From: Geomonas sp. Red32
GTDB lineage: Bacteria > Desulfobacterota > Desulfuromonadia > Geobacterales > Geobacteraceae
Length of the DNA: 64,000 bases
Direction: 5' to 3'
Assembly: GCF_023652955.1 (NCBI RefSeq)
Contig: NZ_JAKLOY010000005.1
Coordinates: 62,001-126,000 of the forward strand
Under the pieces are notes generated by a model, which had not been told where the DNA came from, ran no database searches, and saw only the letters and a program-made list of their open reading frames with translations. Below are positions 43,509-52,634 of the stretch, piece after piece (within the stretch, counting starts at the first letter, position 1; each line of letters begins with the position of its first letter). A program made the position numbers and the translations under genes.

Positions 43509-44383
43509 CTCCGGTGGCACTCCATCCCGCAGCCGTACGGCTTCCGGGCATACAGGGAGAGTACCTCGCGGTAGTCCCCTCTGCTGGCCGGCACGAAACC
43601 GTTATGGAACTCGCGGTCCAGGCTTTTCAGCACCGCCCGGTGCCGGGGGTTGGCGGGATCGAGCTTGAGGAGAGCGGCGGTCACCTGGGCAACCACCTCT
43701 TTGGGGGTTGCCGGCCTCGCCAGAAGGGGAACCGACGGGATCTCCTCGGAACAGGCGATCATCCGCACCCCCCTCTTCAGGTGATGCAGGGCGGTGGCCT
43801 CCCGGACGAAGGCTGCGTCGTGCTCTCCCCTTAAAACCGAGGCCAGTGCCTCCCCGTGGGTCTTGTGAGTTTCCATGTCACTGAAATCGGACCCCTTCAT
43901 GCCGTACTGGCTCAGGAGCTTCCAGGCGAACAGGTTGCCGGAGATCGAATGCCGGTAGGCAAAAGCGACCCGCTTGCCCCGCAGGTCCCGCACCGAACGG
44001 ATGGGAGAATCCACGGGGACCACCAGGCAGGAGCGGTACACCGGTCGCCCCTTGTCGTTGCGAGGCTTCACGATGGGGACCATCCCGTAGCCGAGCACGG
44101 CCTTGGCGAGCCCCCCATCACCCACCGCCGCAATCTCCACCTTCCCCTCCTTGAGGAGCCTCGCGGTCTCGAGATAGTCTTCCCCAAGCACCAGCTCGAA
44201 CCGGTAGGGGGTGTTTTCGGTCAGGTAGTCCATCAGGGGCTGGTACCGCTCGAACATGGTGATCGGCTGGGAGTATAGCGTGGCGCCGAAGCGGACCAGG
44301 GGCTTTTCGGCCCGGCAGGGGGCGACGGCCAGCAGCCCGGCGAGTACCATCACGAAAACGGCAAGGGGAAGCTTTCGATACAT
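43505..44383 (-). CDS. PhnD-like periplasmic binding protein with C-terminal CX3CH
   Basis: The 292-residue protein has a signal peptide (LAVFVMVLAGLLAVAPCRA) and a phosphate/phosphonate-type binding fold. Landmarks include VRFGATLYSQPITMFERYQPLMDYL, the ligand-loop region VEIAAVGDGGLAKAVLG, and VDSPIRSVRDLRGKRVAF...SISGNLFAWKLL. No permease or ATPase is nearby. Instead it is translationally coupled (ATGA) to a kinase, so it is a sensor rather than a transporter subunit. The chain ends in CGMECHRR, a CX3CH haem-binding-like motif (C285, C289, H290) outside the usual fold. Ligand unknown. Confidence 0.88.
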   Translation of the reverse strand: MYRKLPLAVFVMVLAGLLAVAPCRAEKPLVRFGATLYSQPITMFERYQPLMDYLTENTPYRFELVLGEDYLETARLLKEGKVEIAAVGDGGLAKAVLGYGMVPIVKPRNDKGRPVYRSCLVVPVDSPIRSVRDLRGKRVAFAYRHSISGNLFAWKLLSQYGMKGSDFSDMETHKTHGEALASVLRGEHDAAFVREATALHHLKRGVRMIACSEEIPSVPLLARPATPKEVVAQVTAALLKLDPANPRHRAVLKSLDREFHNGFVPASRGDYREVLSLYARKPYGCGMECHRR

Positions 44384-44828
44384 GAGCTATTGCACCTTAA
44401 TAACCACAAATATTGCTCCGAGATACACCCGGAGTGCTCCGCCAAGGGGCGTAACGAAAAAGTAACAGTGTGGCGATTTAGCAGACAACGGAACGTGCGT
44501 TACCGGTGCCGCGGAGGGGCCGTGCGCCGCGCGCCGGGCAAACCCGCTCCCCCGTCCTGGCACCGGACGGCAATCCGCCCCCCCTGCCGCTGCAATGTTG
44601 ACGCCATCTTACGCACGGCCAACGGTTTCCGGCAGTTGCGCAGCCGGGCAGCGCCTGAAAGGGATCGGGCCGGAGCAACTTCCCTCTCGACAAAATGAGC
44701 CGTTTGCAATATATTCGCGTACTGTATACAATCCGGGCCGCCCCGGCAGCGCCCCGGTAGCGCATCCGCCGCCAACGGCACCTATTTATAACATCTTTTA
44801 TCATCCCACCAAAAGGAGAAGAGAAACG
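44384..44828. other. 445-bp divergent regulatory region
   Basis: The region lies between the three-component operon (minus) and fumarase (plus). The fumarase promoter is at 44704-44732. No credible gene lies in it. The reading frames that extend across it continue from fumarase or oppose it. Confidence 0.6.
44704..44732 (+). promoter_or_regulatory. Sigma-70-type promoter of fumarase
   Basis: TTGCAA (44704-44709), a 17-bp spacer and TACAAT (44727-44732) predict a start near 44739 and a 90-nt leader. Confidence 0.7.
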
Positions 44829-46454
44829 ATGGCAACTCCCGAATTCAAGTACCAGGAAGCCTTCCCGCTCGGTCCGGACACCACCGAATACCGCCTGCTC
44901 CCCGACTCCAAGCAGTACGTGAGCGTCGCCAGCTTCGAGGGGCAGGAGGTTCTCAAGGTTGCCCCGGAGGCGCTGACCGTGGTGGCCAACACCGCCATGA
45001 AGGACCTCTCCTTCAAGCTGCGCCGCGAGCACAACGAGCAGGTCGCGAAGATCCTCTCCGACCCGGAAGCTTCCATGAACGACAAGGGCGTCGCCCTCGC
45101 CTTTCTCCGTAACGCCGAAGTTGCCGCCAGCCTCGAGCTCCCGATCTGCCAGGACACCGGCACCGCCATCGTGATGGGCAAGAAGGGGCAGGCCGTCTGG
45201 ACCGGCACCAACGACGAGGAGTACCTCTCCAAGGGGGTCTACAAGACCTACACCGAGGAGAACCTCCGCTACTCCCAGACCGTGGCCCTCGACATGTACA
45301 AGGAGATCAATACCGGGACCAACCTCCCGGCCCAGATCGACCTCTACGCCACCAAGGGCGCCGAGTACAAGTTCCTCTTCATGGCCAAAGGTGGCGGCTC
45401 CGCCAACAAGACCTACCTCTACCAGGAGACCAAGGCGCTTCTCAACCCGGACAGCCTGGTGAAGTTCCTGGTGGCCAAGATGAAGACCCTGGGGACCGCG
45501 GCCTGCCCGCCGTACCACCTGGCCTTCGTCATCGGCGGCACCAGCGCCGAGACCTGCCTCAAGACCGTGAAGCTCGCGAGCGCCAAGTACCTCGACGCCC
45601 TCCCCACCGTCGGCAACGAGCACGGCCAGGCCTTCCGCGACGTCGAGCTGGAAGCGAAGCTCCTCGAAGAGGCCCAGAAGAGCGGCATCGGCGCCCAGTT
45701 CGGCGGGAAGTACTTCGCCCACGACGTCCGCATCGTGCGCCTGCCGCGCCACGGCGCCTCCTGCCCGGTCGGCATGGGCGTTTCCTGCTCCGCCGACAGG
45801 AACATCAAGGCGAAGATCAACAAGGAAGGGATCTGGGTCGAGCAGATGGACGAGAATCCGGGCCGCCTGATCCCCGACCAGTACCGCGGCAAGCACGGCC
45901 ACGGCGTGAGGGTGAACCTCAACCAGCCGATGAAGGACATCCTGGCCGAGCTGACCAAGCACCCGGTCTCCACCCCGCTGCTTCTTTCCGGCACCATCGT
46001 GGTCGGCCGCGACATCGCCCACGCCAAGTTCAAGGAGATCCTCGACTCCGGCAAGCCGCTTCCGGAGTACCTGAAGAACCACCCGATCTACTACGCCGGC
46101 CCGGCCAAGACCCCGAAAGGGAAGCCCTCCGGCTCCTTCGGCCCCACCACCGCCGGCCGCATGGACTCCTACGTCGACCTGCTGCAGGAAAACGGCGGCT
46201 CCATGGTGATGATCGCCAAAGGTAACCGCAGCCAGCAGGTCACCGACGCCTGCAAGAAGCACGGCGGCTTCTACCTGGGTTCCATCGGTGGCCCGGCAGC
46301 CGTCCTCGCCGAAGAGAACATCAAGAAAGTCGAGTGCATCGACTTCCCCGAGCTCGGCATGGAAGCCGTCTGGAAGATCGAAGTCGAAGACTTCCCCGCC
46401 TTCATCCTGGTCGACGACAAAGGGAACGACTTCTTCAAACAGCTCGGCCTCTAA
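44829..46454 (+). CDS. fumA: Class I (iron-sulfur) fumarate hydratase
   Basis: The 541-residue enzyme interconverts fumarate and malate in the TCA cycle. The alpha and beta regions are in one chain, as in E. coli FumA/FumB. The three [4Fe-4S] ligand cysteines are expected in [34 protein letters not shown] and [17 protein letters not shown]. The C-terminal domain has [14 protein letters not shown] and KGNRSQQV. The ATG at 44829 follows AAAAGGAGAAGAG. It is monocistronic, with its own promoter and a strong terminator. Confidence 0.95.
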   Translation: MATPEFKYQEAFPLGPDTTEYRLLPDSKQYVSVASFEGQEVLKVAPEALTVVANTAMKDLSFKLRREHNEQVAKILSDPEASMNDKGVALAFLRNAEVAASLELPICQDTGTAIVMGKKGQAVWTGTNDEEYLSKGVYKTYTEENLRYSQTVALDMYKEINTGTNLPAQIDLYATKGAEYKFLFMAKGGGSANKTYLYQETKALLNPDSLVKFLVAKMKTLGTAACPPYHLAFVIGGTSAETCLKTVKLASAKYLDALPTVGNEHGQAFRDVELEAKLLEEAQKSGIGAQFGGKYFAHDVRIVRLPRHGASCPVGMGVSCSADRNIKAKINKEGIWVEQMDENPGRLIPDQYRGKHGHGVRVNLNQPMKDILAELTKHPVSTPLLLSGTIVVGRDIAHAKFKEILDSGKPLPEYLKNHPIYYAGPAKTPKGKPSGSFGPTTAGRMDSYVDLLQENGGSMVMIAKGNRSQQVTDACKKHGGFYLGSIGGPAAVLAEENIKKVECIDFPELGMEAVWKIEVEDFPAFILVDDKGNDFFKQLGL

Positions 46455-46477
46455 GCCGCAGCCCCAGTCCCACCCAA

Positions 46478-46510
46478 AAGCCCCCGGCGCTTCGGCCCCG
46501 GGGGCTTTTT
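46478..46510 (+). terminator. Rho-independent terminator of fumarase
   Basis: Arms AAGCCCCCGG / CCGGGGGCTT enclose a TTCG-containing loop and are followed by TTTTTCTTTT. Confidence 0.92.
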
Positions 46511-46519
46511 CTTTTATAT

Positions 46520-47000
46520 GGAGTTACGCCAAGGACTGTGGTTCCTACCGTTCCCTGCCCACGCCTAACCCGACCTGCCCAGGATTAACACCACAACTAG
46601 ATGTCTATTTCGCCGGGGCTACCGTTTACCTCCGGGCCCTAAGGTTAATCCGGCGGGCATAACGTTAAGTCGGACGGACTCAAGCTTAAATCGGCAGATT
46701 TAAGCTTAAGACGGATGGAGTTAAGCGTAAGTCGAGGGATAGAAGGAAAAATCTTGAGGATTAAGCTTCAGAACCACGGTTTCTTCATAGAAGCCGGAGG
46801 GAATGGCGCGAAAATTGTCTGGGATAGCCCACAAAAGGGCCGAACTTGGTTAATCGACCGGATTTAAGCTTAAGTTGGGCGCATCCAAGCTTAAGTCTTC
46901 CGATTTAACGTTAAGGCCGGCGGAGTTAACCTTAAGCCGGCGGATCTATGGTCAGGTTTGAGAATGTGAGCGTAAGCCAGCGGATTTTACGTTATCCCCG
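46520..47000. repeat. Degenerate tandem array of about 20.4-bp units (consensus TAAGCTTAAGTCGGCGGATT)
   Basis: Cores of the TAAGCTTAAG type start at 46620, 46640, 46660, 46681, 46701, 46722, 46742, 46762, 46782, then (weaker) about 46802, 46823 and 46845, then 46865, 46886, 46906, 46927, 46947, 46967 and 46987. The spacing alternates between 20 and 21 bp. Each unit has an AT-rich palindromic core (TTAAGCTTAA, with GTTAAC-like variants) and a GC half (TCGGCGG). A second, phase-shifted and weaker run lies at 46525-46606. The period is not a multiple of three and no long frame covers it, so it is unlikely to encode protein. Strongest units are 46640-46740 and 46865-46940. Confidence 0.8.
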
Positions 47001-47205
47001 GGCTCTCCCCCTTAGACGGAAGAAAGCAGGGCAACGGTGGTGGAGGAGAGCGGCAGATGAGCGTGTCATGAGAGAGTGATGAGGGGTAGACTGACCGCAG
47101 CGGACGGGCAAAGGCGGGTAAATGGCGGGGGCAGTGCCGGACCGGAGACGGAGATTGCAGAAGGTGGATGCGGGGCCAGGCATGCGGCCTGGCCCCTGGT
47201 TGGCG

Positions 47206-47877
47206 TCAGATGGCACGGAGGCTGACCACGGTGGACCAGGGACCGGCTCCGCGGGCGTTGATTCCCCTGAGCCGGAAATAGTAGAGCTTGCCCGGCTCAA
47301 GCCCGTCGAACTCCAACTTGGTCCCCACCCCGCTCTTCAGGAAACTCCAGTTCTCCCCGAAGGCGGGATCCTTACAGGTGTACCAGAGCTCGCTGCACTT
47401 TACCCCTTTCATGTAGGTGTACTTGGCATACCCGCTCCCCGTATGGGGCCCATGGGAAAGGACCAGACCGGTCGCCGGGGCGTCCAGGGGCGGCGGCACC
47501 CGATGCCGCACTACGGGGCCCGCCGATAGGTAACCGGTGTTCAACAGGGCAGCCGGATTTTCCCGTCCCATGATTTCGACCCAATTACCGAAGTGGTAGA
47601 CGTCCATGACCAGTTTCGCCCGAGTGTCGTCCCTTAACGCCGTCTGGGAATTGTCTCCCCCCAGCACCGCAAGGTAGGCCTGGTTCAGCGTTGCATGTCC
47701 CTTGCTCATGGAAGCCAGGATGGAATCCACTGCCGAGGGATTCCCCTCACGGTAGCACTCGTGGACGGCTGCGCAGGAGAGGATGTTACCTGTTTTAGCC
47801 AGCAAGGCTGGTATCTGCTCCCCGGCGAGCCACGTCAACAACGGTTTTTTCGGCGATTCCTGCTTCTTCTTTGACAT
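47206..47877 (-). CDS. Unknown cytoplasmic protein with C-terminal fibronectin type III-like domain
   Basis: The 223-residue protein starts at an ATG behind GAAAGGAGG. It opens with a basic stretch (MSKKKQESPKKP) and has no signal peptide. Residues about 10-110 are helical (LLAKTGNILSCAAVHECYREGN, DDTRAKLVMDVYHFGNWVEIMG) and match no family I recognise. The C-terminus (about 125-223) looks like an FN3 domain (LDGLEPGKLYYFRLRGINARGAGPWS type). It may be a single-gene unit. Confidence 0.7.
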   Translation of the reverse strand: MSKKKQESPKKPLLTWLAGEQIPALLAKTGNILSCAAVHECYREGNPSAVDSILASMSKGHATLNQAYLAVLGGDNSQTALRDDTRAKLVMDVYHFGNWVEIMGRENPAALLNTGYLSAGPVVRHRVPPPLDAPATGLVLSHGPHTGSGYAKYTYMKGVKCSELWYTCKDPAFGENWSFLKSGVGTKLEFDGLEPGKLYYFRLRGINARGAGPWSTVVSLRAI

Positions 47878-48206
47878 ACCGGACCTCCTTTCCTGAAATC
47901 TGGACTGCTTTCGTGCCAGTTTACAGAAGGAACCGGGGATGGCAAGGGGGGGGTGGATGACGTAACGGTGCGAATTATCATGAGAACAGGCAGGAGAAAA
48001 ATGCGGGGGAGGTAACGATTGGAAAGGACTGGGGGAGGAGTGGCGGATTGCTCATGAAGGGGGCTGCCGGCACTGTGAATTTTTTTAAGAGAGGTGCTCG
48101 GCGTGACCGCCTGGCCACGGAGTGCCGCCGCAAGGTACCGATCCGGCAAATACCGGGCCGCCCCCGGCGCGTGTGGCATCGGGGGCGGCCGATCTTGCTG
48201 CAGGAA
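47878..48206. other. 329-bp intergenic region
   Basis: The region contains the CheX-gene terminator hairpin (48156-48190), a copy of GTAACGGTGCG (47962-47972) and G-rich sequence. No gene is supported. Confidence 0.6.
48156..48190 (-). terminator. Hairpin terminator of the CheX-like gene
   Basis: Perfect 11-bp arms GGCCGCCCCCG / CGGGGGCGGCC with a 13-base loop lie just after the CheX stop codon. The T tract is weak. Confidence 0.6.
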
Positions 48207-48713
48207 CTACATGTAGACCATGACCCTGAAGGCCATCCGGGAGTCCATGGTGGTGAAGGGTATGGTGACCCCCTTGCACTGGACGCTCATACTCCCGTCG
48301 GCGGAACCGGGCGGCGGCGGGGGAAATTCGTCGATGGGACGGATGCGGCCGGAGACCACCAGCGGGAAGCCGAGCGCCACGCTCCCGTACTGCTCGTGGT
48401 ACTTGGTCTTGAAGACCCCGGCGATGTTGTTGGTGATCTCCCCCATCGCGTCGTTGATCGACTCCTCGTCGGCTTCCTCGATCATCAGGAGGTCCTTGGC
48501 GATCTGCTCGGCCGACGCCTTCTCGCAGGAGAACAGAATGTAGCCGACCCGGTCCCCCGCCACTCCCACGATACCTACCACATCGCTACGCAAAGGGTTG
48601 ATCTTCTTCTCGACTTTGCCGGCGAAGACGTCTATCCCCATGTAGCTCTTAAAGGTATCCTGGGTGGCCGACATGATGGTGAACATGATTTCTTCAAAGG
48701 TGATGCTGGACAA
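48207..48713 (-). CDS. CheX-like chemotaxis phosphatase domain protein
   Basis: The 168-residue protein has the CheX/CheC fold, with the catalytic-type helix DAMGEITNNIAGVFK that carries the E-x-x-N pair used to dephosphorylate CheY-P. The N-terminus (TFEEIMFTIMSATQDTF) and VGIVGVAGDRVGYILFSCEKASA fit the family. It lies 70 bp downstream of the HD-GYP gene on the same strand. No CheY is near, so the receiver it acts on is unknown. Confidence 0.82.
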   Translation of the reverse strand: MSSITFEEIMFTIMSATQDTFKSYMGIDVFAGKVEKKINPLRSDVVGIVGVAGDRVGYILFSCEKASAEQIAKDLLMIEEADEESINDAMGEITNNIAGVFKTKYHEQYGSVALGFPLVVSGRIRPIDEFPPPPPGSADGSMSVQCKGVTIPFTTMDSRMAFRVMVYM

Positions 48714-48783
48714 GATGCCTCCCTCCGATCCCCAGCGGGATCCCTCTCCTCGTGATGTTTTTCTTCCGGGTTAACGTCGATCA

Positions 48784-49746
48784 TCACAGAAACTGCGCCG
48801 GGTTGTCCGCGCAGACGATCCCTTCCAGCACGTCCAGCAGCTTCTCGTTGAAGGCTTCCTTCATCTCCTGCTTCATGAGCCCGACGGCAATCGATGAGGA
48901 GAGCGCTTTGCGGCAGGTGCGGTCGATGGTCAGGGTACAGTAGACGTCGCAGATGGCGGCGGCCTGGGCACTGCGGGCGATGGCGGGTCCCTTCAGGCCC
49001 TGCGGATAACCTTTACCGTTGTTGCGTTCGTGGTGGTAGCGGACGATCCCCAGCGAGATGTCCGAGATCTTGGTGTTGGCCTTCAGGTACAGGTACCCGT
49101 CCTCGGGGTGTTTGCGGTACGCCTCCATCTCGGCGGGGGTCAGCTTCCCTTCCTTGTTGAGGATCTCCTGGGAGACGAAGATCTTGCCGAAATCGTGCAG
49201 CAGGGTCCCGATCGCCACGTCGATCATCTCGTCGTGGGAGAGGAGGTACGCTTCGCGGTGGAGCAGCACGGAGAGGGCGGCCACCTGGAGGCTGTGTACG
49301 AAGGTATAGTAGTTGTGCGACATAACGTTCTCCAGCGAATTGAGGCATGCGGGGTCGCTGGAGAGGTACTGCAGCAGGTTCTCGACGAGCCTCTTGCTGC
49401 GGTTGAAGTCGCTCACCTTCTCGGGATGCTCGAAGAGGTCGCCGACGAAGTTGATCGAGGTCTGGTAGATGATCTTACCCTTGGTGGCCGCCTGCAGGGT
49501 GTCGTCCTGGAGTACCCGCTCGGCGTTGGTCTCCATGTAGGTGGTGATGGCCTCCAGATCCTCCGGGCTTACGAAGAGCACCTCCACGTTGTTCCCCAGC
49601 AGGCGGGTGGCGTCCTGCTGGGTGAAGTTTCTGCCGTGGCTTTTGTAAAGAATGTATTTGTCGCCGCTGCGGATGTACAGGGCCACATCGGGGAAGACTT
49701 CGGGTTGAATACTCTCTATGTTTACGGGGACATACATTTCACCCAT
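48784..49746 (-). CDS. HD-GYP domain protein, probable c-di-GMP phosphodiesterase
   Basis: The protein has 320 residues from ATG 49746, five bases after GGAGG. Earlier in-frame starts lack this. The N-terminal part (about 1-130) resembles the domain preceding HD-GYP in Geobacter and Vibrio proteins. The HD-GYP domain (about 140-310) has LLHDFGKIFVS, HPEDGYLYLK, YHHERNNGKGYPQGLKG and ICDVYCTLTIDR. All metal-binding positions appear present, so hydrolysis of c-di-GMP or a related dinucleotide (c-GAMP) is expected. Confidence 0.88.
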   Translation of the reverse strand: MGEMYVPVNIESIQPEVFPDVALYIRSGDKYILYKSHGRNFTQQDATRLLGNNVEVLFVSPEDLEAITTYMETNAERVLQDDTLQAATKGKIIYQTSINFVGDLFEHPEKVSDFNRSKRLVENLLQYLSSDPACLNSLENVMSHNYYTFVHSLQVAALSVLLHREAYLLSHDEMIDVAIGTLLHDFGKIFVSQEILNKEGKLTPAEMEAYRKHPEDGYLYLKANTKISDISLGIVRYHHERNNGKGYPQGLKGPAIARSAQAAAICDVYCTLTIDRTCRKALSSSIAVGLMKQEMKEAFNEKLLDVLEGIVCADNPAQFL

Positions 49747-49858
49747 AGCCACCTCCGTCATGCCGTCCGGCTTCGTCGCCAACGGCAAGACAGGTATAGA
49801 TATCGGCATAAGAGCCGAGATCTTAAGCGTTTATCGGCGAAATCGTGAAGAAGGCGTT

Positions 49859-50041
49859 TCAGATGCCGGTCAATTCACCGATTTTGAGCTCGACATCGTC
49901 CCCGTTGACGCGGACGACCTTCCCGTTCTCATCCTCGGTCCGGATCACTCCCTCGTCGATCCACACCCTCAGCCGCTCCTCCTCTACGCCGAACTTGGCT
50001 ACGGCTTCATCGATTGTGTACCAGGTCTTGGATACCAGCAT
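49859..50041 (-). CDS. Small helix-turn-helix (MerR/excisionase-like) protein
   Basis: The protein has 60 residues from ATG 50041, which follows AAGGGGGG. A longer frame to 50134 has no ribosome site. It starts [31 protein letters not shown], the DNA-binding winged-helix start of MerR/excisionase-type proteins. The tail is acidic and basic. No phage gene is nearby, so a local regulator is more likely than an excisionase. Target unknown. Confidence 0.7.
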   Translation of the reverse strand: MLVSKTWYTIDEAVAKFGVEEERLRVWIDEGVIRTEDENGKVVRVNGDDVELKIGELTGI

Positions 50042-50243
50042 GGTGCCCCCCTTGAGCGGTCCGCCTCGCCGCTGCGGTATGGTTACGTTGAGGAAGCCGC
50101 CTTTCACATGAGTAAAAAAACCGTCTTCCCTCATGGATGGATGGTATCGCTGTTACCTTTCATGTCAAGGGAACCGGCGGAAGAAAACTAAGGATCACGG
50201 GGATTTGCAACGCGCCCGCTCCGCTTTTTGAGGGGGAGAACGC

Positions 50244-50270
50244 AAAAAGCCCCCGTAAAACGGGGGCTTT
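50244..50270 (-). terminator. Rho-independent terminator of the PDZ-glutaredoxin pair
   Basis: Perfect arms AAAGCCCCCG / CGGGGGCTTT with a five-base loop have a five-T run on the minus strand, 30 bp after the glutaredoxin-like stop codon. Confidence 0.88.
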
Positions 50271-50299
50271 AATGAGTACATCGGGCGCGGGGGTGGCTG

Positions 50300-50746
50300 C
50301 TATTTCTTCAGGTACTTGTCGAGGGTCTTCTGGAAGCTCTTCTCGTTGAAGCCGCGTATCACTTCGGCGTCATCGCCGATGACGATCACCGGGACTCCCT
50401 GGCTCTTGTACTTGCCGGTCAGGAGGTGGTAGGCCTCGGTGTCGATCTCGACGTCGCGGTTGATGAAGGGGATGTTGTTCCTGGTGAAGTACTCCTTGGC
50501 CTGTTTGCAGTGCGGGCACCAGGAGACCGAGTAGAGTACGATCTTCGGATAGCTCTGCGCCGCGGGACGGGCGGGGAGTGGGCTTTGGGAGAGGGGTGTG
50601 CCGCTGTCGGCGGCCGCCACAGTCCCCCGCGGGTTGTCGGCCAGGCGGCTTACCACCTTGCCACCCGGCGCGCCGCCGTCGGCGGCCAGCGCGGAGACCG
50701 CAATGAGAAGCGAGACGGCCAGCGATATCATGGATGCGATGCGCAT
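50300..50746 (-). CDS. Exported glutaredoxin-like protein
   Basis: The 148-residue protein has a signal peptide (MISLAVSLLIAVSALAADGG) and a low-complexity Ala/Pro-rich linker. A glutaredoxin fold follows, with redox motif WCPHC (C77, C80), the cis-proline region QGVPVIVIGDD and the C-terminal GFNEKSFQKTLDKYL. It should act as a thiol oxidoreductase in the periplasm. It is 11 bp downstream of a small exported PDZ protein. Confidence 0.88.
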   Translation of the reverse strand: MRIASMISLAVSLLIAVSALAADGGAPGGKVVSRLADNPRGTVAAADSGTPLSQSPLPARPAAQSYPKIVLYSVSWCPHCKQAKEYFTRNNIPFINRDVEIDTEAYHLLTGKYKSQGVPVIVIGDDAEVIRGFNEKSFQKTLDKYLKK

Positions 50747-50757
50747 GACTATACCTC

Positions 50758-51141
50758 CTACCGGGCCTTATTAACCTTGCTCCCCGGAAGAGCGAGTTGG
50801 CGGCGGACGAGTTTGAAGGTGAGCACCTTCGGGTTGCCCGGACGCCGTACCTTAAGCAAGACGGCGGTTCCCGCTTTTCCCCGCAACCGGTGCTCGACCA
50901 TGTCCTTAAAATTGCTTCCCTGGGTAGCAGCCCCGTCGATGTGGGTAATGACGTCATTCACGTGGATGCCGCCTTGCTGGGCGGGTCCCCCCTGTACCAA
51001 CTGCCTCACCACGATGGAACCATCGGCCCGGGGAACCCCATCAATACCGACGCCGCCGAAGTAGACGGAAGAGTTGGCTCCCCATAAGGGGGCGGCGGCC
51101 AGGAGCAGGAAGACAACCATAGCGAAAAACGTTTTCATCAT
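50758..51141 (-). CDS. Small exported PDZ-domain protein
   Basis: The 127-residue protein has a signal peptide ([17 protein letters not shown]) and one PDZ domain ([28 protein letters not shown]). No protease domain is present. Two adjacent ATG codons could start it and neither has a purine-rich ribosome site, since the sequence before them is CTTTACCTCCC. It probably acts as a binding adaptor in the periplasm and is cotranscribed with the glutaredoxin-like gene. Confidence 0.8.
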   Translation of the reverse strand: MMKTFFAMVVFLLLAAAPLWGANSSVYFGGVGIDGVPRADGSIVVRQLVQGGPAQQGGIHVNDVITHIDGAATQGSNFKDMVEHRLRGKAGTAVLLKVRRPGNPKVLTFKLVRRQLALPGSKVNKAR

Positions 51142-51186
51142 GGGAGGTAAAGGTATACGAGGGTAGTATTGGTGTCAACTATGGTT

Positions 51187-51216
51187 TTGGCCAGCCGGCG
51201 GTTTTCATGTTATATA
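51187..51216 (+). promoter_or_regulatory. Possible sigma-70 promoter of asnS
   Basis: TTGGCC (51187-51192), an 18-bp spacer and TATATA (51211-51216, within TATATATAAT) lie about 30 bp upstream of the asnS start codon. Confidence 0.45.
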
Positions 51217-51248
51217 TAATGAATCCAAACGCATACGGAGTTGCCACT

Positions 51249-52634
51249 ATGACTGCAAGGATCAAGGTAAAACAGGCCCTCGAGAACGGGCGGCCCGGCC
51301 AGGAACTGCTGGTCAAGGGATGGGTGCGGAGCGTCAGGACCGGCAAGGGAGTGACCTTCGTCGCCCTCAACGACGGCTCCTGCCAATCGGGGATCCAGGT
51401 GGTCATCGAGCCGGATCTTCCCAATTTCGACGAGGTGAGCCGGATGGGGACCGGGAGCGCGGTCGCGGTACATGGGCTCCTCCAGGCATCTCCGGCGGCC
51501 GGGCAGGCGATGGAACTGAAAGCTCGGCAGGTCCAGATCGTCGGGGATGCGGACCAGGAATACCCGATGCAGAAGAAGCGTCACAGCTTCGAGTATCTTA
51601 GGACCATTGCCCACCTGAGGGTGAGGAGCAACACCTTCGGCGCCGTCTTCCGGGTCCGTAGCGCCTTGGCCCAGGAGGTCCACCGTTTCTTCGCCGAGCG
51701 GGGCTTTCTCTACGTCCACACCCCCATCATCACCGCCAACGACTGCGAGGGGGCGGGGGAGCTTTTCCGCGTCACCACCCTCGACCTCGCCAATCCACCC
51801 CGCGTCGGCGGCCGGATCGACTTCGGCGAAGACTTCTTCGGCCGCGCCACCGGGCTCACCGTGAGCGGACAACTGGAAGGGGAGATCTTCGCCCAGGCTT
51901 TCTCGGACATCTACACCTTCGGCCCCACCTTCCGTGCCGAGAATTCCAACACCTCCCGCCACGCCGCCGAATTCTGGATGATCGAGCCCGAGATGGCCTT
52001 CGCCGACCTCTCCGACGACGCCGACCTGGCGGAGGCGTTTTTGAAGAGGCTCTGCACCTTCGCCCTCAACAGCTGCGACGAAGACATGCAGTTCTTCAAC
52101 GCCCAGATCGACAAGGGGCTCATCGGGAGGATCGAGGCAGTAGCCACCGCCACGTTCGCCCGCATGACCTACACGGAAGCGATCGAGCGGCTCAAGAAAG
52201 CGGCCGTCTCCTTCCAGTACCCGGTGGAGTGGGGACTCGACCTGCAGTCGGAACACGAGCGCTACCTGACCGAACAGGTGGTGGGAGGCCCCGTCTTCGT
52301 CACCGGCTACCCGAAGGGGATCAAGGCCTTCTACATGCGGATGAACGACGACAACCGGACGGTGGCCGCCATGGACCTTTTGGTACCTAAGGTTGGCGAG
52401 ATCATCGGCGGTAGCCAGCGCGAAGAGCGCCTCGACCGGCTGACCGGGAGGATGGCGGAGACCGGGATCGATCCGGAAAGCCTTTCCTGGTACCTCGACA
52501 CGAGGAGATGGGGCTCCACTCCCCACGCCGGTTTCGGTCTGGGATTCGAGCGGCTCATCATGTACCTGACCGGCATGGAGAACATCCGCGACGTCATCCC
52601 CTTCCCCAGAACGCCTAAACACGCGGAATTTTAG
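51249..52634 (+). CDS. asnS: Asparaginyl-tRNA synthetase
   Basis: The 461-residue class IIb synthetase starts at ATG 51249. A start 42 bp upstream is less likely. An N-terminal OB fold (about 15-105, [24 protein letters not shown]) precedes the catalytic domain. Motif 2 is [24 protein letters not shown] and motif 3 is [27 protein letters not shown]. It charges tRNA-Asn in the cytoplasm. The NSNTSRH and RTP endings distinguish it from aspartyl enzymes. Confidence 0.95.
   Translation: MTARIKVKQALENGRPGQELLVKGWVRSVRTGKGVTFVALNDGSCQSGIQVVIEPDLPNFDEVSRMGTGSAVAVHGLLQASPAAGQAMELKARQVQIVGDADQEYPMQKKRHSFEYLRTIAHLRVRSNTFGAVFRVRSALAQEVHRFFAERGFLYVHTPIITANDCEGAGELFRVTTLDLANPPRVGGRIDFGEDFFGRATGLTVSGQLEGEIFAQAFSDIYTFGPTFRAENSNTSRHAAEFWMIEPEMAFADLSDDADLAEAFLKRLCTFALNSCDEDMQFFNAQIDKGLIGRIEAVATATFARMTYTEAIERLKKAAVSFQYPVEWGLDLQSEHERYLTEQVVGGPVFVTGYPKGIKAFYMRMNDDNRTVAAMDLLVPKVGEIIGGSQREERLDRLTGRMAETGIDPESLSWYLDTRRWGSTPHAGFGLGFERLIMYLTGMENIRDVIPFPRTPKHAEF

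Larger units (their letters stand above)
46455..47205. other. 751-bp gap between convergent fumarase and FN3 genes
   Basis: The gap holds the fumarase terminator, then the tandem array (46520-47000), then about 200 bp of G-rich sequence without an identified feature. No promoter or credible gene is visible. The plus-strand frame over 47122-47529 is antisense to the FN3 gene. Confidence 0.6.

Noticed and set aside
44595..44828. Upstream extension of fumarase
   Set aside because: The extra residues have no similarity to fumarase, a promoter lies inside, and the ATG at 44829 has a ribosome site.
46520..47000. CRISPR array interpretation of the tandem repeats
   Set aside because: Units are contiguous, degenerate and lack unique spacers, and no cas gene is present.
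47122..47529. Plus-strand frame after the tandem array
   Set aside because: It overlaps the FN3-domain gene antisense and has shadow composition.
49859..50134. Prophage excisionase
   Set aside because: Only the HTH start resembles one; no integrase, attachment site or phage gene is nearby.
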